NCBI RefSeq assembly: GCF_013408425.1
Contig: NZ_JACBYV010000001.1
Location: 4,030,001 to 4,094,000 of the forward strand
Origin: Pseudomonas flavescens
GTDB taxonomy: Bacteria; Pseudomonadota; Gammaproteobacteria; Pseudomonadales; Pseudomonadaceae
Length of the DNA: 64,000 bases
Reading direction: 5' to 3'
A program made the position numbers and the translations under genes. This document shows positions 26,351-35,339 of this stretch, piece after piece. Within the stretch, counting starts at the first letter, position 1. Each line of letters starts with the position of its first letter. The notes beneath the pieces were generated by a model, which saw nothing but the letters and a program-made list of their open reading frames with translations, was not told the DNA's origin and did no database searches.

Positions 26351-27391
26351 ATGTCGGAAGAACGCCACTGGCAAGCCGTATGCGAACGCGATGCCACGCA
26401 GGACGGTGAATTCGTCTTCGCCGTGCGCTCGACCGGCATCTACTGCCGCCCCAGCTGTCCGGCACGCCGGCCAAGACGCGAGAACGTCAGTTTCCACGCC
26501 ACGCCCGCACACGCCGAGGCGGCGGGTTATCGGCCCTGTAAACGCTGCTCGCCCCGGGGCAGCAGCCTGGCCGAGCAGCTCGACGCACTGGTGACTGCAG
26601 CCTGCCGCCTGCTCGACGAAGCGGAAAGACCACCGACTCTGCAAGCACTTGCCGCGCGCATCGGCCTGTCACCGTCGCACCTGGCCAGAGCCTTCAAGGC
26701 ACGTACCGGGATGACCCCCAAGGCCTGGGGCAGCGCCCGCCAGCGTGAGCGCCTGGCGCTCGAACTGCCCCAGGCCGGTTCGCTGCTCGATGCTGCGCTG
26801 AACAGCGGTTACTCCAGTACCCGCGCACTCTACGAGCGGGCCGATGGGGTGAGCGCGGCCAGCCGACGCAAAGGTGCCGCCGGGGAATCGCTGCGCATGG
26901 CAGTGGCGCCCTGCCCACTGGGCTACCTGCTGGTGGCGAGCAGCGACACTGGCCTCTGCGCCCTGTTGTTCGGCGAATCCGCGAACGCGGTGGAGGCGGA
27001 GCTGCGTCAGCGCTTTCCTGCGGCAACGCTGCAGCGTGACGACAAGGCACTGGAGGAGTGGCTGAACGCGGTGCTGATGCAGCTCGAGGAACCGGCACGC
27101 GCTGCCTGCCTGCCGCTGGATCTGCAAGGCACGGCGTTTCAGCAGCAGGTATGGCAGGCCCTGCGGGCCATCCCAATGGGTCAGACGCGAACCTACGGAC
27201 AACTGGCCGCCAACCTGGGCAGCCACCCACGGGCCATCGCCCGAGCCTGCTCCAGCAATCCGCTGGGCCTGCTGGTGCCCTGCCACCGCGTCACCGCAGC
27301 CGATGGCAGCCTCGGCGGCTACCGCTGGGGCGTGGCACGCAAGGCCGCCTTGCTCGAGGCCGAAGCCAAGACGACGCGGCGCGACGATTGA
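26351..27391 (+). CDS. ada: Ada: methylphosphotriester/O6-methylguanine methyltransferase and regulator
   Basis: A 346-residue DNA-repair protein and activator of the adaptive response to alkylation. I start at the second ATG (26351) because GGAG lies exactly six bases before it, whereas the ATG at 26345 abuts that site. Residues 10-75 form the zinc domain with four cysteines (GIYCRPSC and RPCKRC), one of which takes methyl from phosphotriesters. An AraC-type DNA-binding domain follows (about 85-170). The C-terminal methyltransferase has the active-site LVPCHRV and the recognition helix region RAIARACSSNPL. Length is close to E. coli Ada. Confidence 0.93.
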   Translation: MSEERHWQAVCERDATQDGEFVFAVRSTGIYCRPSCPARRPRRENVSFHATPAHAEAAGYRPCKRCSPRGSSLAEQLDALVTAACRLLDEAERPPTLQALAARIGLSPSHLARAFKARTGMTPKAWGSARQRERLALELPQAGSLLDAALNSGYSSTRALYERADGVSAASRRKGAAGESLRMAVAPCPLGYLLVASSDTGLCALLFGESANAVEAELRQRFPAATLQRDDKALEEWLNAVLMQLEEPARAACLPLDLQGTAFQQQVWQALRAIPMGQTRTYGQLAANLGSHPRAIARACSSNPLGLLVPCHRVTAADGSLGGYRWGVARKAALLEAEAKTTRRDD

Positions 27392-27421
27392 TCGGCCAGC
27401 CGGTCGCCCTGGTCGGCCGAC

Positions 27422-28699
27422 TCAGCGCTCCAGAATCGCGGTAACGCCCTGGCCACCGGCGGCGCAAATGGAGATCAGGCCACGGCCTTCGCCGGCCACC
27501 GATAGCAGCTTGGCCAGGTTGGCGACGATGCGCCCACCCGTCGCTGCGAACGGGTGGCCAGCCGCCAGGGAGCTGCCCTTGATGTTGAGCTTCGCACGGT
27601 CGATGCCGCCCAGCGGCTGTTGCAGACCCAGCTTGCTGCGGCAATAGTCGGCGTCCTCCCAGGCCTTGAGCGTGCACAGCACCTGAGCGGCGAAGGCTTC
27701 GTGGATTTCGTAGTAGTCGAAATCCTGCAGCGTGAGGCCATTGCGCGCCAGCAAGCGCGGCACCGCATACACCGGCGCCATCAACAGCCCCTCGTTGCCT
27801 TTGACGAAATCCACCGCCGCCGCCTCGCCATCGCGCCAGTAGGCAAGAATCGGCAGACCACGGGCCTTGGCCCATTCTTCGCTGGCCAGCAGGACCAACG
27901 ACGCACCATCGGTCAGCGGTGTCGAGTTGGCTGCGGTCAGGGTGCCGCGCTGGCCACGCTCGAACACGGGCTTGAGGGTGGCCAGCTTGGCCAGGTCGAT
28001 ATCGGGGCGCAGGTTCTGGTCTCGGGTCAGGCCGAGAAACGGCGTCAGCAAATCGTCCTGCCAGCCTTCGGCGTAGGCGGCAGCGAGCTTGCGGTGGCTC
28101 TCCACGGCCAACTGATCCTGCTCGTCACGCGGGATGGCCCAGTGCTGCGCCATCAGCTCGCAATGCTGGCCCATGGACAAACCGGTGCGCGGCTCGCCAT
28201 TGCGCGGTAGCGAGGGCGCCAGGTGCCGTGGACGCAGCTGCAGCAGCGCCTTGATCTTGTCGCCGGTGCTCTTGCCGCGATTGGCTTGTAACAGGATCTT
28301 GCGCAGGCCTTCGTTGACGCCGATGGGCGCATCCGAGGTGGTGTCCACGCCACCGGCGATACCGCTTTCGATCTGCCCCAGGGCAATCTTGTTGGCCACC
28401 AGCAGCGCGGCTTCGAGCCCGGTGCCGCAGGCCTGTTGCAGGTCGTAGGCCGGGGTTTCGGGGGCCAGGCGCGAGCCGAGTACGCATTCGCGGGTCAGGT
28501 TGAAGTCCCGCGAGTGCTTGAGCACCGCCCCTGCGACCACTTCGCCAAGGCGCTCGCCGTGCAGGTTGTAGCGCTCGATCAGGCCCTCCAGCGCGCTGGT
28601 GAGCATGGCCTGGTTGCTGGCCGTGGCGTAGGCGGTATTGGAGCGGGCGAAGGGAATGCGGTTGCCACCAACGATGGCGACCCGGCGCGGCAGGCTCAT
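27422..28699 (-). CDS. Acetyl-CoA C-acyltransferase (thiolase), FadA2/FadI-like
   Basis: A 425-residue thiolase starting at the ATG at 28699 with AAGGAG six bases upstream. Catalytic parts are the nucleophilic cysteine in QQACGTGLEAA, the EIHEAFAAQV histidine, GHPFAATGGR and the second cysteine in SICAAGGQG. It cleaves or makes 3-ketoacyl-CoA. It is divergent from a FabG4-like reductase, with a MaoC-type hydratase two genes on. The same three enzyme types stand together in mycobacteria (fadA2, fabG4, htdX), which suggests a fatty acyl chain-modifying unit. Confidence 0.88.
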   Translation of the reverse strand: MSLPRRVAIVGGNRIPFARSNTAYATASNQAMLTSALEGLIERYNLHGERLGEVVAGAVLKHSRDFNLTRECVLGSRLAPETPAYDLQQACGTGLEAALLVANKIALGQIESGIAGGVDTTSDAPIGVNEGLRKILLQANRGKSTGDKIKALLQLRPRHLAPSLPRNGEPRTGLSMGQHCELMAQHWAIPRDEQDQLAVESHRKLAAAYAEGWQDDLLTPFLGLTRDQNLRPDIDLAKLATLKPVFERGQRGTLTAANSTPLTDGASLVLLASEEWAKARGLPILAYWRDGEAAAVDFVKGNEGLLMAPVYAVPRLLARNGLTLQDFDYYEIHEAFAAQVLCTLKAWEDADYCRSKLGLQQPLGGIDRAKLNIKGSSLAAGHPFAATGGRIVANLAKLLSVAGEGRGLISICAAGGQGVTAILER

Positions 28700-28848
28700 G
28701 TACGGCTCCTTGCGGGTAATATTCTGCGGCACTTTAGGGTGCCGATTCACCGACACGGTGGCCGGTCATTGGGCTGCTGTCGATGCATGAAACGAGTGAT
28801 GGCGTACAGTGGTCAACCTCTTTGAGTTTCAGCCCTGGAGTCTGTTCC

Positions 28849-30204
28849 ATGTCCGATCGCTACCTCAACTTCGCCAATACGCCTACCGGACGCCGCCTGG
28901 TCGGCGCGCTCGGGCTGCCCGCTCCGCTGCCTCTGGAACGCTGGGTGGCGGGCCGCAACAGGCCTCTGGAAGGTGCGTTGCTGATCGGCGGTAACGGCGA
29001 CCTGGGCGCTGCAGTGGCAGCCTTCGCCAGCCGCCTGACCGACGAAACCTTCGCCGCTCTCGATGACCAGTACGGCCTGCCGCGCTGGACCGCCGAGCAT
29101 GGCCCGAAGCTCAAGGGGCTGGTGTTCGATGCCAGTGGCCTGAGCCGCTTCGAGGAGCTCGATGCCCTGCGTCAGTTCTTCCAGCCTGCCCTGAAGAACC
29201 TCGGTCGCTGCCCACACGTGGTGGTGCTCGGTCGCGCCCCGCAGACGCTCGACGATCCTCAGGCGTCCAGCGTGCAGCGTGCCCTGGAGGGCTTCACCCG
29301 CTCCCTGGCCAAGGAGATCCGCCGTGGCGGCACCGTGCAACTGCTGCACGTCGATCAGGGTGCGCAAGATCAGCTGGAGGGCGCCCTGCGCTTCCTGCTT
29401 TCGCCCAAGAGCGCCTATGTGTCGGCCCAGGTACTGCGCCTTCAGCCCTACGCGCAGCAGGTCAACGACTGGACCCGCCCACTGGCCGGCAACACCGCAC
29501 TGGTCACTGGCGCCAGCCGTGGTATCGGCGCCGCCATCGCCGAAACCCTGGCGCGCGACGGCGCCGAAGTTTTGCTGCTGGACGTACCCCAGGCCAAGGA
29601 TGCCCTCGATGCCCTGGCCTCGCGCCTCGGCGGACGCAGCCTGGCGCTGGATATATGCGCCGACGACGCGCCCGCGAAACTGGTCGAGGCCCTGCCGCAC
29701 GGGGTGGATATCGTCGTGCACAACGCAGGTATCACCCGTGACAAGACCCTGGCGAAGATGAGCGAGGGGCTCTGGGAGTCGGTGATCGACGTCAACCTGC
29801 GCGCACCGCAGCAGCTCACCGATGCCCTGCTGCAAGCCGGTACCCTGCGCGATAACGGCCGAGTGGTGCTGATCGCATCGCTGAGCGGCATCGCCGGTAA
29901 CGTCGGGCAGACCAACTATGCAACCAGCAAGGCCGGGCTGATCGGCCTGGCGCAAAGCTGGGCGCCGACGCTGGCCGAACGTGGCATCAGCATCAACGCC
30001 GTGGCCCCGGGCTTCATCGAAACGAGCATGACCGCCGCCATCCCCTTCACCATCCGCGAGGCCGGCCGGCGCATGAACGCCATGAATCAGGGCGGCCTGC
30101 CTCAGGATGTCGCCGAAGCCGTGGCCTGGTTCGCCCAGCCCGGTTCCGGCGCGGTCAGTGGTCAGGTGTTGCGGGTATGCGGGCAGAGCCTGCTGGGTGC
30201 CTGA
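28849..30204 (+). CDS. High-molecular-weight 3-oxoacyl-ACP/CoA reductase (FabG4-like)
   Basis: A 451-residue short-chain dehydrogenase, about 200 residues longer than ordinary FabG. The N-terminal half (to about 205) resembles a degenerate Rossmann domain; the C-terminal half is the active one, with TGASRGIG (cofactor), VHNAGIT, and the Ser-Tyr-Lys triad in IASLSGIAG and NYATSKAG. This two-part layout is that of FabG4. It reduces 3-ketoacyl groups with a nicotinamide cofactor. GGAG lies eight bases before the ATG. It is transcribed away from the thiolase gene and its stop abuts the stop of the convergent AraC-type gene. Confidence 0.88.
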   Translation: MSDRYLNFANTPTGRRLVGALGLPAPLPLERWVAGRNRPLEGALLIGGNGDLGAAVAAFASRLTDETFAALDDQYGLPRWTAEHGPKLKGLVFDASGLSRFEELDALRQFFQPALKNLGRCPHVVVLGRAPQTLDDPQASSVQRALEGFTRSLAKEIRRGGTVQLLHVDQGAQDQLEGALRFLLSPKSAYVSAQVLRLQPYAQQVNDWTRPLAGNTALVTGASRGIGAAIAETLARDGAEVLLLDVPQAKDALDALASRLGGRSLALDICADDAPAKLVEALPHGVDIVVHNAGITRDKTLAKMSEGLWESVIDVNLRAPQQLTDALLQAGTLRDNGRVVLIASLSGIAGNVGQTNYATSKAGLIGLAQSWAPTLAERGISINAVAPGFIETSMTAAIPFTIREAGRRMNAMNQGGLPQDVAEAVAWFAQPGSGAVSGQVLRVCGQSLLGA

Positions 30205-30624
30205 TCAGACTGGGCCGCGCTCGGCTGCCTGCAGCCGGCCGCGGCGGCGAAACTCCACCGGCGTTTCGCCGACCCAGCGCTTGAACGCGCGGTAGAAGGT
30301 GCTGGGCTCGGAAAACCCGGTGCGTTCGGCGATCAGCTCGATGCGCTCGTCGGTCTCCAGCAACAGGCGTTTGGCCAACTGGCTACGACGATCGTTGACC
30401 ATGTCGTTGAAGCGCACATTGGCCTGCGACAGTTGCTCACGAAGCCGTCGGGCGGGCATCTGCAGGCGCGTGGCGACCTGCTCGAGGGTGGCACCTTCGG
30501 CGAGTAACTGATCGATCAGCTCATGCACCTGGCTGACCAGGTCCAGGCGCGCTTCGCCCAACGAGCGTCGCAGCAGCGGATTGAGCAGGTATGAGAGCTG
30601 CGGCGTATCGGTGATCGACCGCAT
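30205..30624 (-). CDS. Short AraC-type helix-turn-helix protein
   Basis: A 139-residue protein that is little more than an AraC DNA-binding domain. The two-helix-turn-helix region covers residues 45-130 (LEQVATRLQMPARRLREQLSQ and IAERTGFSEPSTFYRAFKRW-type signature). Family members usually carry a 150-200-residue sensing domain first. An in-frame stop nine codons upstream shows the N-terminal part is absent here. It may be a natural minimal regulator of the flanking thiolase/FabG/MaoC genes or the remnant of a longer one. The stop codon lies immediately next to that of the FabG4-like gene. Confidence 0.72.
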   Translation of the reverse strand: MRSITDTPQLSYLLNPLLRRSLGEARLDLVSQVHELIDQLLAEGATLEQVATRLQMPARRLREQLSQANVRFNDMVNDRRSQLAKRLLLETDERIELIAERTGFSEPSTFYRAFKRWVGETPVEFRRRGRLQAAERGPV

Positions 30625-30810
30625 CAGGGCGCAGCCCGCCGGGTAATTTCATGCATGCTGGCGTCTTCCTTGCCTGGCTGAATGACGACAAGCGTAGGCG
30701 GCTTTGAAGATTTGCGCCCGGCCCAAGCGCGGCGGGCACCAATACAGGCTGGCTACTGTCCTAAATCTCGGCGAAAGTACGCTGAATTCCACTTTGCACC
30801 GGAGCGCACG

Positions 30811-31662
30811 ATGGCAACCGAATGGCTCGATCTGCACACCCCGCCGGCTCTGCCTGGCCTGCTCCTGCGCGCGGCGATGCGTCGTGGTATCACCGGCAAG
30901 GTGCTGCCGCATCGAGGGCTGCGCTGCCAGGTCAGTGTCGACCCCAGCCACCTGGCCCGCTATCGCCAGTTGTGCGGATTTGCCGACGATGCCCGGCTGC
31001 CTGCCACCTACCCCCACGTGCTGGCTTTCGCGCTGCAGATGAAGCTGCTCACCGAAGCCGACTTTCCCTTTCCCCTGCTCGGCCTGGTGCACCTGGAAAA
31101 TCGTATCAGGGTGATTCGCCAGCTCGCCGGGCTGGGCCCTTTTACCCTGAGCGTGGAGACCAGCAACCTGGCGCCCCATGACAAGGGCGCGGTATTCAGT
31201 GTCATCACCCGCCTCGAGGACCAGCTCGGGCTGCTCTGGGAAGGTGACAGCCGCCTGCTCTGCCGAGGCATGAAACTGGACGGCCAGACGGTCGGGCGCA
31301 GCGACCCTGCCAGCCTGCCGATGGACGAGCTGACTCAATGGCAGGCGCCTGCCAACATCGGCCGCCGCTATGCGCGAATCTCCGGCGACTACAACCCCAT
31401 CCACCTGTCGGCACTGACCGCCAAACCCTTTGGCTTCCCACGCGCCATCGCCCACGGTCTCTGGAACAAGGCGCGGGCCCTGGCGGCGCTGCAGGCGCAC
31501 CTGCCGGCCTCGGGGTACAGCGTCGAAGTGCGCTTCCAGAAACCGGTGCTGCTACCGAGCAGCATCCGCATGCGCGCCAGCCTGCCCGCGGCCGAAGGCC
31601 AGTTCGATCTGCTCGGCAAAGAGGATGTGCCGCATTTGGCCGGGTACTGGCAGGTCATATAA
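30811..31662 (+). CDS. MaoC-type (R)-enoyl-CoA/ACP hydratase (HtdX-like)
   Basis: A 283-residue protein starting at the ATG at 30811 with GGAG six bases upstream. It has a double hot-dog layout: a degenerate N-terminal half and an active C-terminal MaoC half with the hydratase motif YARISGDYNPIHLSALTAK (Asp, Asn and His of the catalytic site) followed by FGFPRAIAHGLW. It hydrates trans-2-enoyl thioesters to 3-hydroxyacyl thioesters. Together with the neighbouring FabG4-like reductase and thiolase it could run a full acyl elongation or shortening step. It is followed 41 bases later by the MazG-like gene. Confidence 0.85.
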   Translation: MATEWLDLHTPPALPGLLLRAAMRRGITGKVLPHRGLRCQVSVDPSHLARYRQLCGFADDARLPATYPHVLAFALQMKLLTEADFPFPLLGLVHLENRIRVIRQLAGLGPFTLSVETSNLAPHDKGAVFSVITRLEDQLGLLWEGDSRLLCRGMKLDGQTVGRSDPASLPMDELTQWQAPANIGRRYARISGDYNPIHLSALTAKPFGFPRAIAHGLWNKARALAALQAHLPASGYSVEVRFQKPVLLPSSIRMRASLPAAEGQFDLLGKEDVPHLAGYWQVI

Positions 31663-31703
31663 GCGTCGTGAAAGAATGTGCGGCTATCGCCTGGGGGCAC
31701 CGC

Positions 31704-32006
31704 ATGAATATCGCCGAACTCACCGCTCGCCTGCACGCCATCCGTGATCGCAACGACTGGCGCCAGTTCCACGCACCGAAGAACCTGGCCATGGCGGCCA
31801 GCGTGGAAATGGCCGAGCTGGTGGAGATATTCCAGTGGCTCAGCGAGGATCAGTCGCGCAGCCTGCCGGCCGACAAGCTCGAGCATGCCGGGCAGGAAGT
31901 CGGTGACGTGGTGCTTTATCTGCTCCTGCTGTGCAGCGAGCTGGGCCTGGACATGGAACAGGTGGTCCGCGCCAAGCTGGCCGACAGCGAACGGCGGTTC
32001 AGCTGA
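31704..32006 (+). CDS. MazG-like nucleotide pyrophosphohydrolase
   Basis: A 100-residue all-alpha protein starting at the ATG at 31704 with a G-rich site six bases upstream. The acidic magnesium-binding residues of the MazG/dCTPase fold are seen in ASVEMAELVEIFQWLSED and EVGDVVLYLLLLCSELG. Such enzymes cleave (d)NTPs to monophosphate and pyrophosphate and may clean the nucleotide pool. The stop codon shares its final A with the next ATG (TGATG), so cmoM is translationally coupled. Confidence 0.85.
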   Translation: MNIAELTARLHAIRDRNDWRQFHAPKNLAMAASVEMAELVEIFQWLSEDQSRSLPADKLEHAGQEVGDVVLYLLLLCSELGLDMEQVVRAKLADSERRFS

Positions 32007-32755
32007 TGAGTGACCGTCACTTCGACGAGCTGGCGACCCGCTTCGCCGAAAAGATCTATGGCGGCGCCAAGGGCGCTATCCGCCTCGCCGTGCTGCAGGC
32101 CGACCTCAGCGAGACGCTGCCCGAGCGCCCACTGCGGGTGCTCGACGTCGGAGCCGGGCTTGGCCACATGGCCCTGTGGCTGGCCGAGCGCGGCCATCAG
32201 GTAACCCTGGCCGAGCCAGCCGAGCCCATGCTGGCTGGCGCCCGCGAGCGCTTCGCCGAGGCGGGTGTCGAGGCAACCTTCCTTCACGCGCCGTGGCAGG
32301 AACTGCCGGGGCGCTTCGCGGCGCCCTTCGACCTGGTCATCTGCCATGCGGTGCTCGAATGGCTGGCCGAGCCGGCCGCCATTCTCCCGACCCTGCATGG
32401 CCTGACCGCGCCGGATGGCTGGCTTTCGCTGGCCTTTTACAACAAGGATGCGCTGATCTACCGCAACCTGCTCAAGGGCCATCTGCGCAAGTTGCGCAAG
32501 GAAGAGTTCGCCGGCGAAAAGCAGAGCCTGACGCCACAGCGGCCCCTCGATCCACGCGAACTGAAGTCGCAACTTGCCGCTCACTGGCGGGTCGAAGTGG
32601 AGAGCGGGGTGAGAGTCTTCCACGATTACATGCCACGGGAATTCCAGGCCAGGGCGGCACTCGCCGACCTGCTGGAAATGGAACTGGCACACCGTCGTCA
32701 CCCGGCCTTCGCCGGACTCGGACGCTACCTGCACTGGATCTGTCGGCCACGCTGA
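32006..32755 (+). CDS. cmoM: tRNA 5-carboxymethoxyuridine methyltransferase CmoM
   Basis: A 249-residue class I SAM methyltransferase. Motif I is [19 protein letters not shown], with the acidic residue ending the second strand in [11 protein letters not shown]. The later [19 protein letters not shown] segment is typical of CmoM, formerly SmtA. CmoM methylates cmo5U at the wobble base of some tRNAs, widening codon reading. The gene overlaps the MazG-like gene by one base. Confidence 0.85.
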   Translation: MSDRHFDELATRFAEKIYGGAKGAIRLAVLQADLSETLPERPLRVLDVGAGLGHMALWLAERGHQVTLAEPAEPMLAGARERFAEAGVEATFLHAPWQELPGRFAAPFDLVICHAVLEWLAEPAAILPTLHGLTAPDGWLSLAFYNKDALIYRNLLKGHLRKLRKEEFAGEKQSLTPQRPLDPRELKSQLAAHWRVEVESGVRVFHDYMPREFQARAALADLLEMELAHRRHPAFAGLGRYLHWICRPR

Positions 32756-32781
32756 ACGCCTGCTCTGCCAGGAGAACCGCC

Positions 32782-33399
32782 ATGAAACGCATCGCGTTAT
32801 TGCTGCTCACCACTGCCCTGGCGGCCTGCCAGAGCCAGAACCCGTACACCACGGACTCCGTGCCGATGCCACCGGCCCCGCCAGGTGCAGCCCAACACTT
32901 CGACCGCAGTGCCTACCCCGCCGCGCCCCGTGACTATGCGGCCTACCGTAGCTGGGCCTGGCAGCAGCGTCCGGCCGGCAGCGCCTGGGCCAGCGCGGAC
33001 CTGGTCCAGGATGCGCTCAACAATGCCCTCGATCAGCGCGGCCTGCGCCCCGCCCAGGGCAACGCTGCGGCCGACCTCAAGGTGCGCACGGACACTCGCC
33101 TCGAGCGCCGCGTACGCCAGGTCGCCGATAGCTACGACCCCTACTATGGAGGCGGTTATGGCAGTTACGGCAACCGCGGCTATTACGGCAACGGTGTCGG
33201 TGTGGGCGCCCGCGTACCGCTGACCAGAACCTATGAAGAAGAAATCGTGGTGGTGCGTATCGACTTCTTCGACGGCCGCAGCGGGGAACAGGTGTGGAGC
33301 GGGCAGGCGGAAATGCGCAGCAGCGGCAGCCAATCCGAACGCGCCGAGGCCCTGCGCAAGGCGGTCAGCGACGCTCTTGGCGAATACCCCCCAGCATGA
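32782..33399 (+). CDS. DUF4136 lipoprotein
   Basis: A 205-residue protein with a lipoprotein signal ([16 protein letters not shown], cysteine at 16) and AGGAG before the ATG. The DUF4136 body contains [12 protein letters not shown] at the start and [18 protein letters not shown] near the end. Between them is a Gly/Tyr-rich stretch ([20 protein letters not shown]), probably a flexible surface loop. Its function is unknown. A paralogue follows 33 bases later, so the pair looks like an operon born of duplication. Confidence 0.8.
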   Translation: MKRIALLLLTTALAACQSQNPYTTDSVPMPPAPPGAAQHFDRSAYPAAPRDYAAYRSWAWQQRPAGSAWASADLVQDALNNALDQRGLRPAQGNAAADLKVRTDTRLERRVRQVADSYDPYYGGGYGSYGNRGYYGNGVGVGARVPLTRTYEEEIVVVRIDFFDGRSGEQVWSGQAEMRSSGSQSERAEALRKAVSDALGEYPPA

Positions 33400-33432
33400 C
33401 CCCCGCTTTCTGACCGATTCAGGAGAACTCTT

Positions 33433-33996
33433 ATGCGCCGCCTGCCTTTGCTGTTGATCCCCGTCCTGTTGCTGCTGGGCGCCTGCCAGAGCCAGCAGAT
33501 CAACCGTGACTTCGATGCCAGCCGCGACTTCGCCGGCTACCGCAGCTGGAGCTGGCAGGAGCCGGCCGTGCAGTACAAACCCGATGATCCGCGTGTTCGC
33601 AGCGACCTGACCGAGCAGCGTCTGCGCAGCGCAGTGAGCGGGCAGCTCGACCAGCGCGGCCTGCGTCCTGCTGCGGCCGGGGCCTCGGGCGATCTGCATG
33701 TACAGGTGTGGTTGATCGTCGATCAACGCCAGCAGCAGGTCAGCACCGGCTTCGGTGGCGGCTTCGGCGGCTACTGGGGTAATTACTGGGGCGGCCCCGC
33801 CTACAATGAAACCCGTACCGTCGATTACAAGGTCGCGACGGTGCAGATCGACCTGTTCGATGGCAAGGACGGCAAACTGGTCTGGCGCGGCAGTGACGAG
33901 CGCATCATGCGCAATGACGAGGGCAACCCCTCCCAGCGCGAGACGGTGATCCGTGAAACCGTGGGCCGGGTGCTGAGCCAGTATCCACCGCGCTAG
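33433..33996 (+). CDS. DUF4136 lipoprotein (second copy)
   Basis: A 187-residue paralogue of the preceding gene with lipobox LLLLGAC (cysteine at 19) and AGGAG before the ATG. It shares [21 protein letters not shown] and IDLFDGKDGKLVWRGS with the neighbour, and has its own glycine-rich turn (GFGGGFGGYWGNYWGG). Probably anchored in the outer membrane facing the periplasm. Function unknown. Confidence 0.8.
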   Translation: MRRLPLLLIPVLLLLGACQSQQINRDFDASRDFAGYRSWSWQEPAVQYKPDDPRVRSDLTEQRLRSAVSGQLDQRGLRPAAAGASGDLHVQVWLIVDQRQQQVSTGFGGGFGGYWGNYWGGPAYNETRTVDYKVATVQIDLFDGKDGKLVWRGSDERIMRNDEGNPSQRETVIRETVGRVLSQYPPR

Positions 33997-34079
33997 GGCC
34001 GCCGAGGCAGTATCCAGTTGGCGCCACCCGCTCCCTTCGCCCGGGGGCGCGGCGCCTGCGCTGAAATGTCCTTGCCGGG

Positions 34080-35015
34080 CTAACCGCGCCCTAAACGGTA
34101 GAACAGGTTGGGTTCGCTGACGATATAGAGGTTGCCTTGATCGTCGAAGGTCATGCCTTCGCCCTGAGGCACGGCCTTTCCGAGGCCGGCGAAGTCGCTG
34201 TCCAGGGTACGGAAACCGATCAGTTCACCACTTTCGCCATCCAGCTCCATGATCCGCTTCGACTCGTCGCTGAGCAGCGCCAGGTTGCCGGTATGTTCGT
34301 CGAAGTGAACGGACGACAGATCGGACGCGAATACCGAATCGCGGATCCAGTCGTCGTGATCGATGATTTCCAGGCCGAAATTACCCTTCACGCTGCTTTT
34401 GAAACCGCGGATTTCGTAGAGCTTCATGGGCGAATGCTCCTTGACCACGAACAGCCGATCCCGCGCCCGGTCGTAGCCCACCCCTTCGAAGCCCTGATTG
34501 CCGTCACGCTGGATGCCCAGCGTCAGGGCGCGATAGTCCTCGCGAAACAGCGCCCCGGCGCGTTCCGGTACAGGCACCACCACCAGCGCATGCTCGCGTT
34601 CTTCGGCGAGCAGCAGCATGCCATCGCCCAGGTAGGTCACACCCTCGACATCGCTGAAGCCGCTCAGCGGGTAACGCGCGAGCACTTCGCCATCCTTGCT
34701 CATGGCCAACAGTTCTTCGGGGTTGTTGAGCACCGCCCACAACTGATCGCGCTGGTCGTCGTAGCTCAGGGCCGAGAGGTTATCGCTGACGCCACCGACC
34801 ACCTTGGCGTCGATCTGGACCTTGTACCTGTGGGAAAGCAGGCTGTTCGGTGCCCATTGCGAGATCGCTGGGGTGGTCAGCCAGTAATAGAGGCGGTCGT
34901 CCAGGTGCAGAGCGCGCATCTGATAGCCGGCAACGAGCAGGATCAACAACAGCAGCCACGCCCACGGGCGCAGGACGGGCAGACGGGAAAAGGCCCGCTT
35001 GGCAGCAGATATCAT
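34080..35015 (-). CDS. SdiA-regulated-family beta-propeller protein, membrane anchored
   Basis: A 311-residue protein from the ATG at 35015; a GTG six codons earlier has no ribosome site. One N-terminal membrane helix (LRPWAWLLLLILLVAG) is followed by a repeated-blade domain with segments such as LSALSYDDQRDQLWAVLNN, FEGVGYDRARDRLFVVKEH and GEGMTFDDQGNLYIVSEPN. These match the SdiA-regulated/YjiK family of propeller proteins. Ligand and role are unknown. The domain should face the periplasm. It is divergent from the bacteriophytochrome gene across a 324-base gap. Confidence 0.8.
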   Translation of the reverse strand: MISAAKRAFSRLPVLRPWAWLLLLILLVAGYQMRALHLDDRLYYWLTTPAISQWAPNSLLSHRYKVQIDAKVVGGVSDNLSALSYDDQRDQLWAVLNNPEELLAMSKDGEVLARYPLSGFSDVEGVTYLGDGMLLLAEEREHALVVVPVPERAGALFREDYRALTLGIQRDGNQGFEGVGYDRARDRLFVVKEHSPMKLYEIRGFKSSVKGNFGLEIIDHDDWIRDSVFASDLSSVHFDEHTGNLALLSDESKRIMELDGESGELIGFRTLDSDFAGLGKAVPQGEGMTFDDQGNLYIVSEPNLFYRLGRG

Positions 35016-35339
35016 GGCGATTCTCGAGTTCACGGATGCAGGCAGTCTGCCTGGAGAATGTTGCAGTCCGTCGATAAGACGGGGACCGCTTTGAGAGGCA
35101 CGCGCGCATGCAAAGTTCCTCGCCGCCCGGCATTCTGCGCGCAGTGACGCAACCCGCGCTCCCCCGCATTACGGTTTACCCGGCCTGCGAGACCGTGCAG
35201 ACTGACTGTGCAGGGAACTACATACGTGCAGAGAACTTCATGGCGCCATTGCCCCTGGCGACCGCGGCGTCCCTGCCTCCCAACGCATCCGCCCTCGAGA
35301 CCGCTCATGCAGACCGGCCTGGAACCGAAGGAGAACATC
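35016..35339. other. Divergent intergenic region without recognised genes
   Basis: This gap separates the SdiA-regulated-type gene from the bacteriophytochrome gene. I see no repeat, hairpin or clear -35/-10 pair. The open frame through it, in the bacteriophytochrome frame, has upstream ATGs at 35208 and 35307 without good ribosome sites. Confidence 0.4.

Noticed and set aside
32006..32755. Ubiquinone biosynthesis methyltransferase (UbiG/UbiE)
   Set aside because: The SAM motif is shared, but the [14 protein letters not shown] block and the gene's length suit CmoM better.
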